From: Capronia americana
Taxonomy: Eukaryota; Ascomycota; Eurotiomycetes; Chaetothyriales; Herpotrichiellaceae
Direction of reading: 5' to 3'
Assembly (NCBI GenBank): GCA_016110215.1
Contig: JADWQD010000004.1
Span: 3,038,001-3,102,000 of the forward strand
Length of the DNA stretch: 64,000 nucleotides
Shown: in pieces, positions 1 to 12,147 of the stretch
How the letters are laid out: every line of letters begins with the position of its first letter
How positions within the stretch are numbered: the stretch's first letter is position 1
Notes under the pieces: model-generated
What the model saw: the letters and a program-made list of their open reading frames with translations, nothing else
Told to the model about the DNA's origin: nothing
Database searches by the model: none
Made by a program: the position numbers and the translations under genes

Positions 1-21
1 CGACAATCGCAAGTGTTTCAC

Positions 22-3000
22 TCACTCGCTCTCCTCGAACATGGGTATAGGTCCCTGCGGAACTGCTGGGTCGTCCGCTTCTTTATAATATCCCCTTTTC
101 TGGAGATACTGGTTGAAGTCGGGAATTTTCGGAGATCGCTCCCATACCTCCTGTATATCTTTCTGCACTCGTCCAAGTCCGCCCCAACTCAAATAACCAT
201 GCGGGCGAGTAGGAAGCTCTTCAAGATTTACTAATAGCTTCTCGGAGTCCTGTATGTCTATCTCGGCGAATTGACGTAGACGGGACTCGGTCCTGACGGC
301 AGGAATATCGTCTGGTTTGGGTGTTATAGATCGAGGATATCTCGGCTCCGATACACCCGGGGTCGAGTCCCTAGCGTCAGCTTTAACTTCATTGTTCTCT
401 GCTTCAGTGCCTTCTGTCGGAGAATGTGGAGTGTTTTCTTCTGTGTAGCCAGGGTGAACAAGAAGTATCTGCCGGTGAGCTTGCGTGCGCAGCACTTCAG
501 GTCTGGAAAGGATCCCTGCGGCTTTTGGGTGATATTTCATCCCGCTAGACATGCAGAGATCTTCAAGAAGATATTTTGCGTTGACCTCGACGGCAAGAAA
601 GATACCACAATAGATACCAGAATGCAGACCATCCCAACTCAGCCCCTGTAATCGTGATGCCACTCGGCACAGGCGGGTGTAGCCAAGCAGTTTGAAGTCG
701 GGGTCGAATTTCAAGAGCAAGATCCGATCATCAAGGCGTGCTCCGCTATCGAGGAAAGCTTTGAGGGAACCTATAGCTGGTTTTCTCAAGTCAAAGTCGG
801 CAAGATACTTAAGCCACGGCGAGAGCTTCAGCCGGTCGTGCATACCCCAATAAAAGGTCGCATTTGGGTTTGCACCGAGTTCGAGTAGTCTCCGTATCCA
901 GGGCGTGCGAATTTGCTTGAGTTTGGGCGTTGTGCTGTAGCAGAAGCACAGTAGAAGATAATCCTTGTATCTCTGGCTCAACTTCCGTTCCGTGCATAAG
1001 TGGTGGGACAACAGCGCGTCCGTTCCTGCTTGGATGGTCAACCCCGTAAAATCCAGCACGTCATCATATCCAGAATGTGACTTCGCCTGGTCGTATACCC
1101 AATCCTGATTTTGATGTCCACCTTTCATGACGTGGGCTAGTGACATCTCTTCATTGACATGCTGAAGGAACTTCAGTTGGTCCGCGACTTCCACCTCGCT
1201 CATGTAACGAAGCCATCCAATCATTTGCTTGGCCTCATATGCACGCACTCCATATCGACAACGGCTATGGCCATACTTGCACATGCTGTCAACCAAGAGA
1301 CAACAAAGTTGAAGTTGAGTAAACTTGCAGCGTTCAAGGATCTTCATGCCGATTGGTTCGTGGAAGAAATCCCTTGCGGTCCTGTGGAAGAAATCGACCC
1401 CTTTACCGGATCTAGCTTCCTCATCCACTGTCACCAATCCTGCGCACAGATCGTTGATCCTATCGGCTACATCCCGAAGTGTGGTCGATCGAATTCTGTT
1501 CATACTTTGTTTGTTGAAGCTTTCATACAAACACACAAAGTTGGCGAGGGTGGGCCTCTCACACGGGAAATGGGAAAAATGGGTTTCGTAGTGATGTACA
1601 TGGAGTCCACCACATTCGACGACGAATTTGAAGTATGATGCAGCCTCGACCTTGTGATGCTCTCCAGTGGCGCCGGATTTTCTAAGCATGGTTTCGTAAA
1701 GCTCCATCATGTCCTTGGGCATTTCTTGCAGCTCTTGTTGGAGCAGGCTGACATTGTCTTTGCGCTCGATGCAACGACGCAGATTCCTCGCCACGAGAAA
1801 GGCCCAGAGAAAGACTCCCTCGGAGGACCAAACAAGAAGATCGATTATTCGCTTCTTCTCCCCTTCGGGCAGATATGCAGCTCGATTAGAGCAATTGTCG
1901 AACTCGTAGTTGACATATTTCCTGATGTCGTCTCCAGTAAACTTGTGAAGATCTAGAATCGAAGGGTTCAACTCTCGTAGCCAGTTTTCAATCCTTTGTT
2001 CGGGTCTCGCGGACAAGCAGAACTTTATCCCGACGTCAGGATATGAGGTCAGCTCTTCAATGACTTTCACGACACGAGCAAGGTCATCCTCCATACATTC
2101 GTCCAGCGCGTCGATGACAAAACATATCGGATTATCAGACGCAACTTGGCGAGATACCCTTTTCAAGAGTTCCTCTAGCTCTTCCAGATCCCAGTTGTCG
2201 AGGCTTCGCTTCGTTCGTAACTGCTCCATCGCCACAAGGCTCGAAGCAAATTCTGCAGTTGTTTTTGATATTAGCTGGTAAAGTAAGTGGCACAAGAAAC
2301 CCCGAAACCGATTCTGGACTTGGAAGCTGTCCGCAAGCCAGAAATAGAAGGAAACCAGGACTGGGCTTTTGGGTACTGCCCAACATTTCAGGCATTTCAA
2401 CGTTCGCTGGTTTTCGTTATCCACACCAGCAAGGAATTTCATGAAAGTACTCTTGCCGGCGCCGGGCTTTGCTCTAATCCAGAACACTCCAGTACCTCCT
2501 TGAAGCCATTCACGGAAATGCGACAGCGGTTCCCGTAGCCATGATGCTTGAGCATCAAAGATCCAGTCAAAGGTTCCTTTAGATCGTGCAGGTATGTGGT
2601 TGACCCGGGTGAATGGACTGCCGAAATTCAGGCTGAGTAAAAGCTGATCCTTATGTTGAGAAAACTCTGCTTCACTGCTGCTATATTGTGGTTGGGAATG
2701 AAGGCGATTGGTTTCAAACGCATCGAGGAGGGTCGTTTCCAATTCGTTGATTCTTTGTTTCAGTTCTTCGTGCGCGGAAAAGCTGTATTCTCTACTCTTG
2801 TCAGCAATTTTCTTCGTCCTGGAAATGTGAGCATGGTCGGCTAGAGGATTCCATGGCTGCTCATCATTTCCGACTCCACATACCGCTGGCCCACCAACAA
2901 TCTCAAATTTAGGTCATTCTGAAGGTCGCGTAAATCCTTCTGCCACTTCTTGAGCTGCTTCTGGTCGGAAACAACGGCTTTCAGTGCCTTGAAGAAGGCT

Positions 3001-3305
3001 TCGCTCCGTGATTTTGTCGACTGGAGGTTTTCCAGCTTGAGCCGAATTGTCCTAGCCATGTCAAGACACATGCGCGCATAATCACGCATACAAGTCTCTG
3101 CGACATCGGAAGACGGCGAGCTCAGAGAGTGGGTGTTGAGTTGGTCGCATAGCTCTTCGAGGCGGCGAGCATAGTCTCCGAGCTGATCGTTGAGTGGTAT
3201 CTTTTTGGTCTCGTAAATCTCGATCATGCATTTCACCACTTTGGCACCGAAGTCAGCAATACTAAAGATGGCCGACACAAACGCGATGGCCGATACGGGG
3301 TCCAT
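22..3305 (-). CDS. STAND (NLR-like) protein: HeLo-like N-terminus plus NACHT NTPase, 1072 aa
   Basis: Two exons, 3305-2884 and 2818-22, joined across a 65-nt intron (GTATGT donor, GCTCAC branch, TTTCCAG acceptor); the frame is kept. The start at 3305 gives MDPVSAIAFVSAIFSIADF, the usual opening of fungal HeLo-like/STAND N-terminal domains (about residues 1-150), followed by a helical stretch that spans the splice site. The NACHT domain has a P-loop AKPGAGKST near residue 258 and Walker B CFVIDALDEC near 377. The C-terminal half has no long tandem repeat; two ankyrin-like fragments (RRLLELGANPN and a following LKAFLDSGARLDD) are the only repeat-like parts. Such proteins act as intracellular sensors in fungal incompatibility or immunity-type responses; the ligand here is unknown. 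It is the last gene at the left edge but its stop is inside the window. Confidence 0.85.
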
Positions 3306-4262
3306 TTGGAATGTGTCGGATGTGAATGGCCGCAGAAAACTGCGCAACCCACCCTGGGTGGTGTTCGGGATTTGGCATTCGCCCTGGTCAGGCAAAAGGA
3401 AGGAGACGTCAAGGGAACGCCCCGTGTAGATTTAAACATTGGTCCATTTTGTGTCAATTTCCTCAACGCCATGTGTAGTTGGCGTCCTGACGTGTCACTG
3501 ATTAATTCGCGGGTGGACATTTGCGACGAGACCCTCCCATTGGTGTTGCGAGCAGGCTGTGACCTTTGCATACGTGACTATCGACGCACATGCAGTAAGG
3601 CGCATGCAACGAGGGTTGGTAGGACTTTGGCCCGATATATTGAAGGTCAATCCTGGGGAGGAGGCTGAGCCAAGGTTGAATCTGCCTGGCCTGGTGCCTG
3701 GTGCTTCTGTGGAGGCGGGGCTGGTGTGTCCTGATTCGCCAAGATGACGCCTTAGTCATCCGCTCCCTCACGACCTCATTCGATCGGCAGGAGAGAGCGC
3801 ATCCTTCCCTCCATGCTTTGAACCTGCGGTCAAGAAGATACGCCAATTACTTGCACGTAACAAACGCCTCTAAGGCATTAGCAGGGGTGGCCTTGGAGTA
3901 TCATCCTTTTCGCCTAAGCAGCCAGACTACCTGCAGTACTGGGAATGGGGCTCTAATATCAGCGCCCGATTAACTTGAGAAACGTCAACAATTTGTCGGC
4001 CGCTTCACCGACAATTCCTCATGTGCACTTGATACTATGAAGTCGGGTGGAGTCTGGTCGTGGTTGAGGAACAATTCAGGCGCACCTACACGCCCGGCAC
4101 GTCCAGGGAAGATCCAAGTAAATACCAGACGAGCCTCAAAGAGAAAGTTGCTATCCCACGACCAGCCAACTCCGCTCAAGGCTGGATTACATTCACCAAT
4201 GCCCGATCGATTGGACAGGACACGCTAAGCCCCCCTTTGTCATTCTCACATCTGCCAAATCT
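3306..4262. other. Intergenic, promoter side of the STAND gene
   Basis: About 960 nt between the STAND start and the stop of the next minus-strand gene. ORFs here are short, overlap on both strands and match nothing I recognise. It should hold the STAND promoter and the 3' end of the hydrolase transcript. Confidence 0.5.
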
Positions 4263-6013
4263 TCAGGAATCACGAGTCTTCTGGATCCAGTCGATCGCCT
4301 CGAGGAGATACGGCACCTATTACAGCGCCACAATATTAGTTTGAACTCGGTTCGCAAAAAAAGCAACGCACGGTGCAGGCACAACTTGTTGGTTTTTGTG
4401 CAAGAAGCGGAAGCACGGCGGACACTCACAAATTTCTGCGGATCCTCCGTCGCCGGGAAATGACCCAACCCCTTCATCGAGCTGAAATTCGCGCCCTGGA
4501 TCTTCTTCGCGGTAGCTTGGCTCATCTCCGGCGTGGTCGACCAGTCGTACTCGCCCGTGAGGAAGTAGATGGGACACTTCTTGACGTCGATGGAGGCGAC
4601 GCGGTCGCGGGCGTCGAAGCCACCGAAGTAGAAGTCGAGATCGCCGTGGAAAATGCCGTACGCTTGACCGGAGTACATGTGCTGAAGGGCACGGATCAGT
4701 TCTTGTTACGGCGGTACAGAGTACAATGGGGCGGGAGATCGGATGGGAACCTGCTGCAATGAAAAATACGCACCCAGATGAGCAGCTTGTTGACCTTGGG
4801 GCTCTTCGGCGCCATCATGCCATAGACTATAACATGTCAGTAAGTCAACCAGAGCCTCATCCCTGATAACCGCAATCCATTTAGCGAATCGAGTAGCAGT
4901 CGCCACTTACTCCAGTCAGGATTGAACAACGCCTGGTTACACACGGGACTCTTGTCATGGAATTGGCGCTCCATAGTCAAATAGTCACAGCCCTGCAGCG
5001 GGATCGTGCCGCCAGCACCGACTTCATCGGCCCGAATCGCCACCGCGACGCAGACCTGGCCCGCCATCGACGCACCACAGATGATGGGCTTGTCGAGCTT
5101 CAGCGCCTTGACCATCTCCCTGATCGTCCCGACGTAGGCCTCCTCGTTGTTCGTATGGTTGCCCGGGATGTGGTTGCTCCCGGGAAACGAGCGGCCGTGG
5201 GCGGGCAGGTCGAAGGCGATCATCGTGCACTTGTCGCGCATGCGCGCGTCGTTCATCACCCCGTGGTACTGCCGGCTGTCGCTGCCCGCGGTGTGCAGGA
5301 AGACGATCTGCTGCGGGCCCGTGCCGGAGGTTTCGTAGAAGACCTTGGTGCGGCCCCACACGGGGGCGTTGATGTAGATGTACCGGCCTGTCAGGTGGTC
5401 TTCGTCCGTCTCGGGCTGTTCGTCCTCCTTCATGGGTCCGTGCTGGCCTTCTCGGAGGAGCTCGAGCAGCCGGGTGGCCAGGTGGCCGTACTGTGCGAAT
5501 TTGACCTGGTCGCCGTGGACGCCGACACCTTCTTGGACGATGTTCATTCCCTGGCGAGTCAGTGAGAGTCCCGGAATCGATGTTTGTGGTCTCGACGCAG
5601 CGCAGTGTGCATCGTGGAACCCACGAACCGGCGGCCAGATCGGTAAACGGGCAGAAGACGGGCAGACATACCTGAAGACCCACGAAACTCGTATACGGCG
5701 CCACCGGGTCGGCTGCGAAGAACTTCTCCCACTGCTGAGGCTGTGCTTGGAGTGTGAAGTCCGCTTTATCAGACGATCCTGTCGAGGTCGAGGTTTTGGC
5801 ACCGGGGGCGACGCTGACGAGAATGGCTTCATCCCCGCCCATGCTCTGGATGCCCATGGTCACGGGTTCGATGATGGCTTTGGTGTCAATAAACGCCTGC
5901 CATTGCGCGTCGTTGTTCAGGATCTTGTCCAGCGAGGACACGGCCTTGGACATCGCTTGGGGTAGGGAGATCCACGAGTGGCTGGTGCCATTCTGGTCGC
6001 TGATTGGAGGCAT
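4263..6013 (-). CDS. Alpha/beta hydrolase with a 110-residue N-terminal extension, 446 aa
   Basis: Five exons: 6013-5672, 5550-4911, 4826-4774, 4681-4430 and 4316-4263. Introns are 121, 84, 92 and 113 nt with donors GTATGT, GTAAGT, GTGCGT and GTGAGT. The last exon encodes VPYLLEAIDWIQKTRDS and a stop. The core has the fold's landmarks: strand VFLHTAGSDSRQ, AFDLPAHGRS, nucleophile elbow GASMA (Ser about 275), acid in TGEYDWST (Asp about 391) and GLGHFP (His about 419). The elbow lacks the second Gly of the usual GxSxG. Residues 1-114 form a separate N-terminal region unlike a signal peptide; with the GMNIVQEGVGV segment after it, it recalls larger fungal hydrolases with an SCP2-like front part, but this is only a resemblance. 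Substrate unknown. It lies head-to-tail between the ABC transporter and the STAND gene. Confidence 0.88.
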
Positions 6014-7038
6014 TTTGTCCTACAGGAGCGTTAGAACAGTAGTTGTATATCGTATCACAATATATTGACGTTGGCGAAGCACAGTGGTCGTATATTATAT
6101 CACAATGTGTAGAGACGTAAACGGTATGCTAGTAGTAATGCCAGTCGCCACGGATAGAAGTCGGACAGAAATATTGTAGCGAGACTCGTAGAGCTATGTA
6201 GAGTGGACTGGATACTACAGCATGCCACAAGTCAATATATACATATGTAGGTAGTCATCAACCCATCCCACCTCCAGCATCGTTTCCCCGCAAGTCCACA
6301 AGTCCATGATGATCCTCGTATCCAGTCCAGCTATGTATCTTGAATTTATTTCAGTTCCGAGAATGAGTGCCGGGCCAGGCGGGCGCATCCTTAGACAATG
6401 TGAGCCATTCAGCAGCGACAGCCGAATAACCCTGAGAGCATCGATGGCCAGCCTTCCTTGCCTATTGAATAGGTTCTACTCGGGCATGTTCTCTGTCTTC
6501 GAGATCGAGAAGCGCAGCTAGTACACAAAACAGTCGACCGTACGTCCATCTCGGTATTGCCAGTCGATCTCTCGAAGACTCCTTTCGCCAGGACCAATGA
6601 CGGGCAAATGACCCCGCATAAGGAAGGGTTCGAGAGGAGACGAGGTGAGGAGAGCCGGTGGAATGCGTCAGACGAAGTGATCCCCGCTGGCAAGAGACAT
6701 TGGCTGTGGAGTCCATTGAAGGCTCTGCCGGACAGGGTAGAAGAAGTGAGGACAGCCGGAGCCCAGCCGTGTGCCGACGAGAGGTAAAGAGAGGAGAACA
6801 AGACGTGCGTGCTAGCTTTTCCCATGCCTATTCATATAGCATCACTGACGCGTCTTCCCGCTTGATGTCCGGTTTTGACTCTCTCGTGGCTTCAGTGTCG
6901 ATATATGTACAGATTGAAGCCGTAGGCGCCAGAAAAGAGCAATCTACCACCTAATCAAAGAGTGCCACCCTCGCTGAAAGTGCATAATACCAAAACGAAT
7001 ACCTCCAATCTGTGTTCTAAACCCCTTTGGGTACCTTT
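6014..7038. other. Intergenic between hydrolase and ABC transporter
   Basis: About 1 kb. It holds the promoter of the hydrolase and the 3' end of the transporter transcript. Only short overlapping ORFs are present (for example 6409-6825 minus), none recognisable. An imperfect 17-nt repeat lies near the hydrolase start. Confidence 0.5.
6045..6106. repeat. Two imperfect 17-nt direct copies
   Basis: GTATATCGTATCACAAT at 6045-6061 recurs as GTATATTATATCACAAT at 6090-6106, 45 nt apart and just upstream of the hydrolase start at 6013. It could be a doubled promoter element or chance in an AT-rich stretch. Confidence 0.4.
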
Positions 7039-10000
7039 TCAAGAGTCGTCAATCAATCTCCTATCCTGCCACGCCTTCCTTGCTAGTTCGTATAGAGTGT
7101 CGAAGTCGCCGCTCGTTTCGCACATGGCTCTAAATTGACCCTCCTCGTTCTGTATCAATTCCCAGGGATCGGCATATTCAACCACTTCTCCGTGGTCGAG
7201 GACCAAAACCCGGTCATAGTCGATGATCGTTTGCAAGCGATGGGCAATGGTGAGGATCGTGTTGTTCTTCAGCTCTCGTAGCGTGTCTTGGATTTTGGAG
7301 TCTGTTGCATAGTCAATCGATGCTGTCGCTTCGTCCATGACCAGCACCCTGGGTGCCTTCAGCATTGCCCTGGCCAGACACAGAAGCTGTCGTTGACCCT
7401 GAGATAGGTTTGAGCCAGATTCAGCCACAGGCGAATTCAAGTCCCGGAAAATGTTCTTGTTTTCCTTGGAGTTGGTCGAAACTTGGACCAAGGTCGAATC
7501 GGACTTCACGGTCCCGTTTGCAGACAGTGAAGCATGGCTCTCCGGAGGACTTGAACTCTCTCGAAGTGTTGGAGATCTGCTCGAGCTTTCAATTGGTGTT
7601 GTCGCAGCTGATTGCTCTGGGCTGCCATGTGCCCCGGAAATAAGTTGTACCCGCCGCAGGGCAGTGAAGATCTCTTCGTCCGTGAAAAGTTCAAAGGGAT
7701 CGAGATTGCTTCTCAAAGTGCCGGAGAAGAGGGTCGGGTCTTGAGGCACGATTGTGATAGCTTCGCGCAGATCTTGGAGGCCGATAAGTCCAATGTTGAC
7801 GTCGTCAATCAAGATCTTCCCTTCTTCAGCCTCGAGACCCCTGAACAACGCCAGAGCGAGTGAGCTCTTGCCCGCTCCCGTTCTGCCCACAATCCCAACC
7901 TTTTGTCCTGCTTCGATGCGGAAAGAGACCTTCCTCAGAACGGGCTCAAGATCCGCCCGGTACCTTGTGCTGTACCCGACGAATTGAACTGTTCCATGGC
8001 TGGGCCAATTCGCGGGGGGCTTCGTGTCTGGGATATGTGCGGGTGCTTCTTGCTCCACATTGATGTACTCTTGTATCCGCTCCACTGCATTCATGTTCTG
8101 TTCATTTGCCGCATACAGTCTCACGAGCCAGAGGACATTCTGGGTGAAAGTAATGGCGTACGACAAGGCCAACCCTGCTGCCCCGGGGTCGATGCTACGA
8201 GCGTTGATGACGACAAACATGCCAGAGAAGAATGAAACCAGCGCTCCTGCAATGTCGATTCGGAATGCGAGCCATCTGTTAGTGGCCCAAAGGTAGATGA
8301 ACGGACGGTTGTGCGTGTTGACCTTCAAGTGACTGTCTTGGATGAACCTCGCCTCATCTCCGTACGCTCGGATCGTGACTACTCCGCTCAAGGTCTCCCC
8401 GAAGTGTTGGAAGAGTGGGCTTCGCTGCACAGCCTCGATCCGCTTCAGGTCGCGTGAAGAGCGAATGTAGAGGAGACCGGTAAGTACATACAAAATCGTG
8501 ATGAAGAAGCCGGGGACCAGGAAGCCGGGAGTGATGACGGAGATCAGGATCACAATAGTGAGGACGGATGCAGCACTGTGAAGCATGCCGATGGCAACGG
8601 GTGCAACTTCCTGGTCGAGTGACTGAATGTCTTTTGAGAAGCGATTGGTCAGTTGGCCCAATGGCGTAGAATCGAAAAATCGGAATTTCGCGCGAAGGAT
8701 GCTGGTCAACAGTTTCTCGTGGAGATGCCAACTGGCCCGCCTTGACCCCCAGAACAGGATGATCTCCCTAGAGAAGCAGATGAACACGTACACGGCCCCG
8801 AGGATTGCATAGATACGAAGATAGTAGCTCGCATCGACATCGGGTAGCGACTTGAAGATCGAGAAACCGCTTGCAGTGGGAGCCGTTTGTGGCATCTGGA
8901 CGTACGAGCCTCCCAAGCCCGATGTTGAGGGCAGACCGTGGGCATGGAAAGCATTCACCGCAGCGTGATTCGCATGCGCGCCCCGGACATGATACGCGTT
9001 TGCCCATTGGCGGATCCACAAGTTCGTCGCAACGGATCCGAGTTGTGTTGCTACGAAGCCCCAGGCGGCGAAGATCCAGTACCACCAGGGGCCCATAGCC
9101 TTGAGATACATCTGGATTGTCGACCATTTCACGCTGCCTGTAGCCTTGGCCTCCAGGCGGTGGTCGACGAATTGCCTGTCTGGCTTATTTGTCTTGTCCT
9201 TTTGCTTGCTCGAACCCGTAGCCTGTGGCATAGCAGTTCCGTTGACCTTTCCTCCAGACAAGTGTGATCTCTCCTCTTCTCGATTCGACCGAGTTGGCGA
9301 AGGTGGCCTTGAGTTCGCCCTCGACACAGGACGTGATTTGAGCAATTCGTCCCCAAGGGCGCCGCTTTCGACAATCTGTTGTGGTGTTCCCTGAGCGACG
9401 ATCTTACCGTTGCCCAAGACAACCACTCGCCTTGCTAGAGGAACCGTCAAAGCAACGTTATGTGACACCAAGATGCAAGTACGATTGGCCATCATGTCAC
9501 CAGTCAACGCCTGCTCAAAGATGTGTTTGGCAGTGTGGGCATCCACAGCACTTAGACAGTCGTCCAGAAGTACATGTCTGGAATTCGAATAGATTGCTCT
9601 CGCAAGTGAGATTCTTTGTTTCTGGCCACCAGAGAGCGCGATGCCCTTCTCACCAACAAGTGTCTGATCACCTGCATCGAGGATTTCGAGGTCTCTCTCC
9701 AGAGCGCAGATGGCGACAACTTTGTGATAGCGATCCTCGTCATAGGGGCTGGCAAACAGTATGTTCTCCTTGATGGTTGCGTTGACGAGCCACGCCTGTT
9801 GCGCGCAATATGCCACGCTTTCGGTCAAACCAGTAACGGGATCGGGCCGCAGTTCTTGTCGTACTGAACCGCCAGGGATGTAGACGCTGCCGCTAAGCAA
9901 TTGCATTTCTCCAAGCAAAGCCATCAGAAGAGATGTCTTGCCGGATCCTGTCGGGCCAGCAATAATATTCAACTGGCCAATTTCGAATTCGACGCTCATG

Positions 10001-12147
10001 TTGATCAGTCTGAACGCTTCGGATGCATCTGCGCTCGTGGTTCCCCAGGTCAAGGTTGCGTCCTCCAACGCGATGCGAATTTCTGGCAAGCTTCTTCGTC
10101 TGCTCTGACGCAGCTGAACGTATTTCTCGGTTTCTTCTTCCTCCAGGAACTTCTCGACGCGATCCACCGAGACTTTTGATTCTTGGACATGAGCCACCAT
10201 ATCTGCGAGCTGATCCAGTGGGATGCGCAGTAGCGAGAACATCGACAGTGCCGGAAAGGCGATCGACGGAACCAAGGGCCGTTTCTCAACCTGGGTGTAC
10301 ATGAGAAAGGAGACAAAGGTGATCAGAATAGGGACACCACTCCAGATGGTAGCTGCAGATGCCCACAAGATGTACTTTCGCCATAAGGCATTAAGTTCGA
10401 CCTCCCGTTTTTCGTTGACATTGTTCTGGAAACGCTGCTCCCAGGCAAAATATTTGATGATTCTGATATTTTGAAGGACTTCATTCGTGACGTGAATTCT
10501 CCCATCAGTAGCGGCCATGATCCGTTTCTGTGCCGCCTGAAAAGAATGTGCAATGTAGAGGTTGAGCGGCAAGATAAGGACCATCATGAGTATGCCAACG
10601 AAGGAGCTGTAGCCGAGAACTTTGTAGAGTAAGCTCACGGCCATAACCAACTGCACAGGTACCGCAGCCCAGAGGAAGTGGAGGTATGCGCAGACCTCGG
10701 CCACTTTAAACGAGTCGATAGACATCAAGTTGATGATTGTGCCGTTGTTAGCCTGTGACCCCTTCGATTTCTGGAGATTTGGGTCGGCAGCATCGCTGAT
10801 CGGTTTTCGACCTTCTCTTTTTCGGGCCCATTGGAATTTCGTCCAGAATCCAGTCTTTTTCGGAGCAATTCCCTCTTCGGAGTCTTTATCGGCACCAGCA
10901 GCAGCTCTCCGCCTCAGAGTTTTGGAGTATATCTCGCCAACAATGATAGCACGAAGCTGAATGCAAACCTTTCGACCGATCCACAATCCTTGGCCGTCGC
11001 TAACAGCTTGGATCGCACCGGTGGCGAAGAGAAGGATGACATACAGCCAGGCGGCACTAACGGGCACAGTGTCTGTATTTTCCAGATATTCCAGGACAGC
11101 TTTCAACAGCAGAGTCGGCAGGAACATAAAAACGCTCGCAACCATGCACCATGCACCTTGTATCAGTAAAGGCATCTTGAAGTGCCACAGCAGTCGGACG
11201 GCCAATGAGTGAGTCTTTCGAATTTGACGGAAGTGAGCCAGGACCGTCTCCGCTTTGTCTTCCAAAGCCAGGTTCCAAACGTCGGAGAGTTCCAATGTTT
11301 TCTTAAACCCCTTCCACACTATCGGGTCGCACCAGGTGAATGTGGCGGAAGAAAGGACACTGGCCAATGGCTCTCGCGAGGGTTCGATGCCATCTTCGTA
11401 TTCAAGAAGCACACCCTTGTTCCCTTTTCTGGCGGTCAGCGCGATAATCACCAGCGTACTGGTGATGGCGAATGTTGCCACCGACAGAGCTTGAAGACGG
11501 CGGCCTGGAGAATGTACAATAACCGATCGGAAAACCCAAACCTGGCAGAGCCATTGTACGACATAGAGAGCCGCGCTGTGGCTCCAAAGCCCGGGCAGAG
11601 GAGATTGGAAATTTGTGGTCGATGAAATCAGGCGAACCCCAGCAACCACGGCGAGATAGGCCGACACCGCAGTCTGCGTGATCGAAGCTCGCTTGCTTCT
11701 GCCCGTTGTACTAAATACTGCGGCCGCATTGACACCTACCTGCGCTACCAGCAGCAGGAATTCGAGTGCAACGCGGAAGACCTCGTCTGTTGGCCTATTG
11801 ACATCCTTCAACGATTGGTGGCCATGGCTGTACGTCTTCTGTAGCGCGAGGTCTGCAACGCTATCCTCGTCTCCATCTTCCGAGGCCACGTCATCTTCAT
11901 CGACACTGATAAGAAGGTCCCAGCTGCGGTCACGGCGTCGTCTCGTTCTCTGTCGTTGGGCCGCTCGGATACTCAGAAGTAGGACAGAGGCTGCGCACGC
12001 CAGTAACGGGAAGAGTGATTCGAGATAACTGCAGAAAGTCAATCAGCTTCAAGCTCTGATGCCAGCTAACAAGACCACATACTCTGCTTGGAAGCACGCG
12101 GAAAGGTCGTCAACGCGCCATATCGGATTCCCGCAGTGCGCAAACAT
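7039..12147 (-). CDS. ABC transporter, ABCC (MRP/Ybt1-like) full-length, 1684 aa
   Basis: Two exons: 12147-12083 and 12028-7039, with a 54-nt intron (GTATGT donor, ATTGAC branch, CTGCAG acceptor). The mini-exon supplies MFAHCGNPIWRVDD, typical of fungal ABCC N-termini, and joins in frame as FQ-AD-YLESLF. The order is TMD0, TMD1, NBD1, a Ser-rich linker, TMD2, NBD2. NBD1 has Walker A GPTGSGKTS near residue 712, signature LSGGQKQ near 818 and VLLDDCLSAVD, the ABCC-type degenerate catalytic position (Asp for Glu). NBD2 has Walker A GRTGAGKSS near 1402, a Ser/Thr-rich insertion, signature LSQGQRQ near 1561 and Walker B VLVMDEATAS with the catalytic Glu. The expected role is ATP-driven export or vacuolar sequestration of conjugated or amphipathic compounds. 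It is divergent from the E2 gene. Confidence 0.95.

Noticed and set aside
2841..3395. Separate 184-aa minus ORF
   Set aside because: It is exon 1 of the STAND gene; its last residues run into the intron, and its apparent start is not an ATG.
4957..5565. 202-aa plus ORF
   Set aside because: Antisense shadow of the GC-rich hydrolase exon 2.
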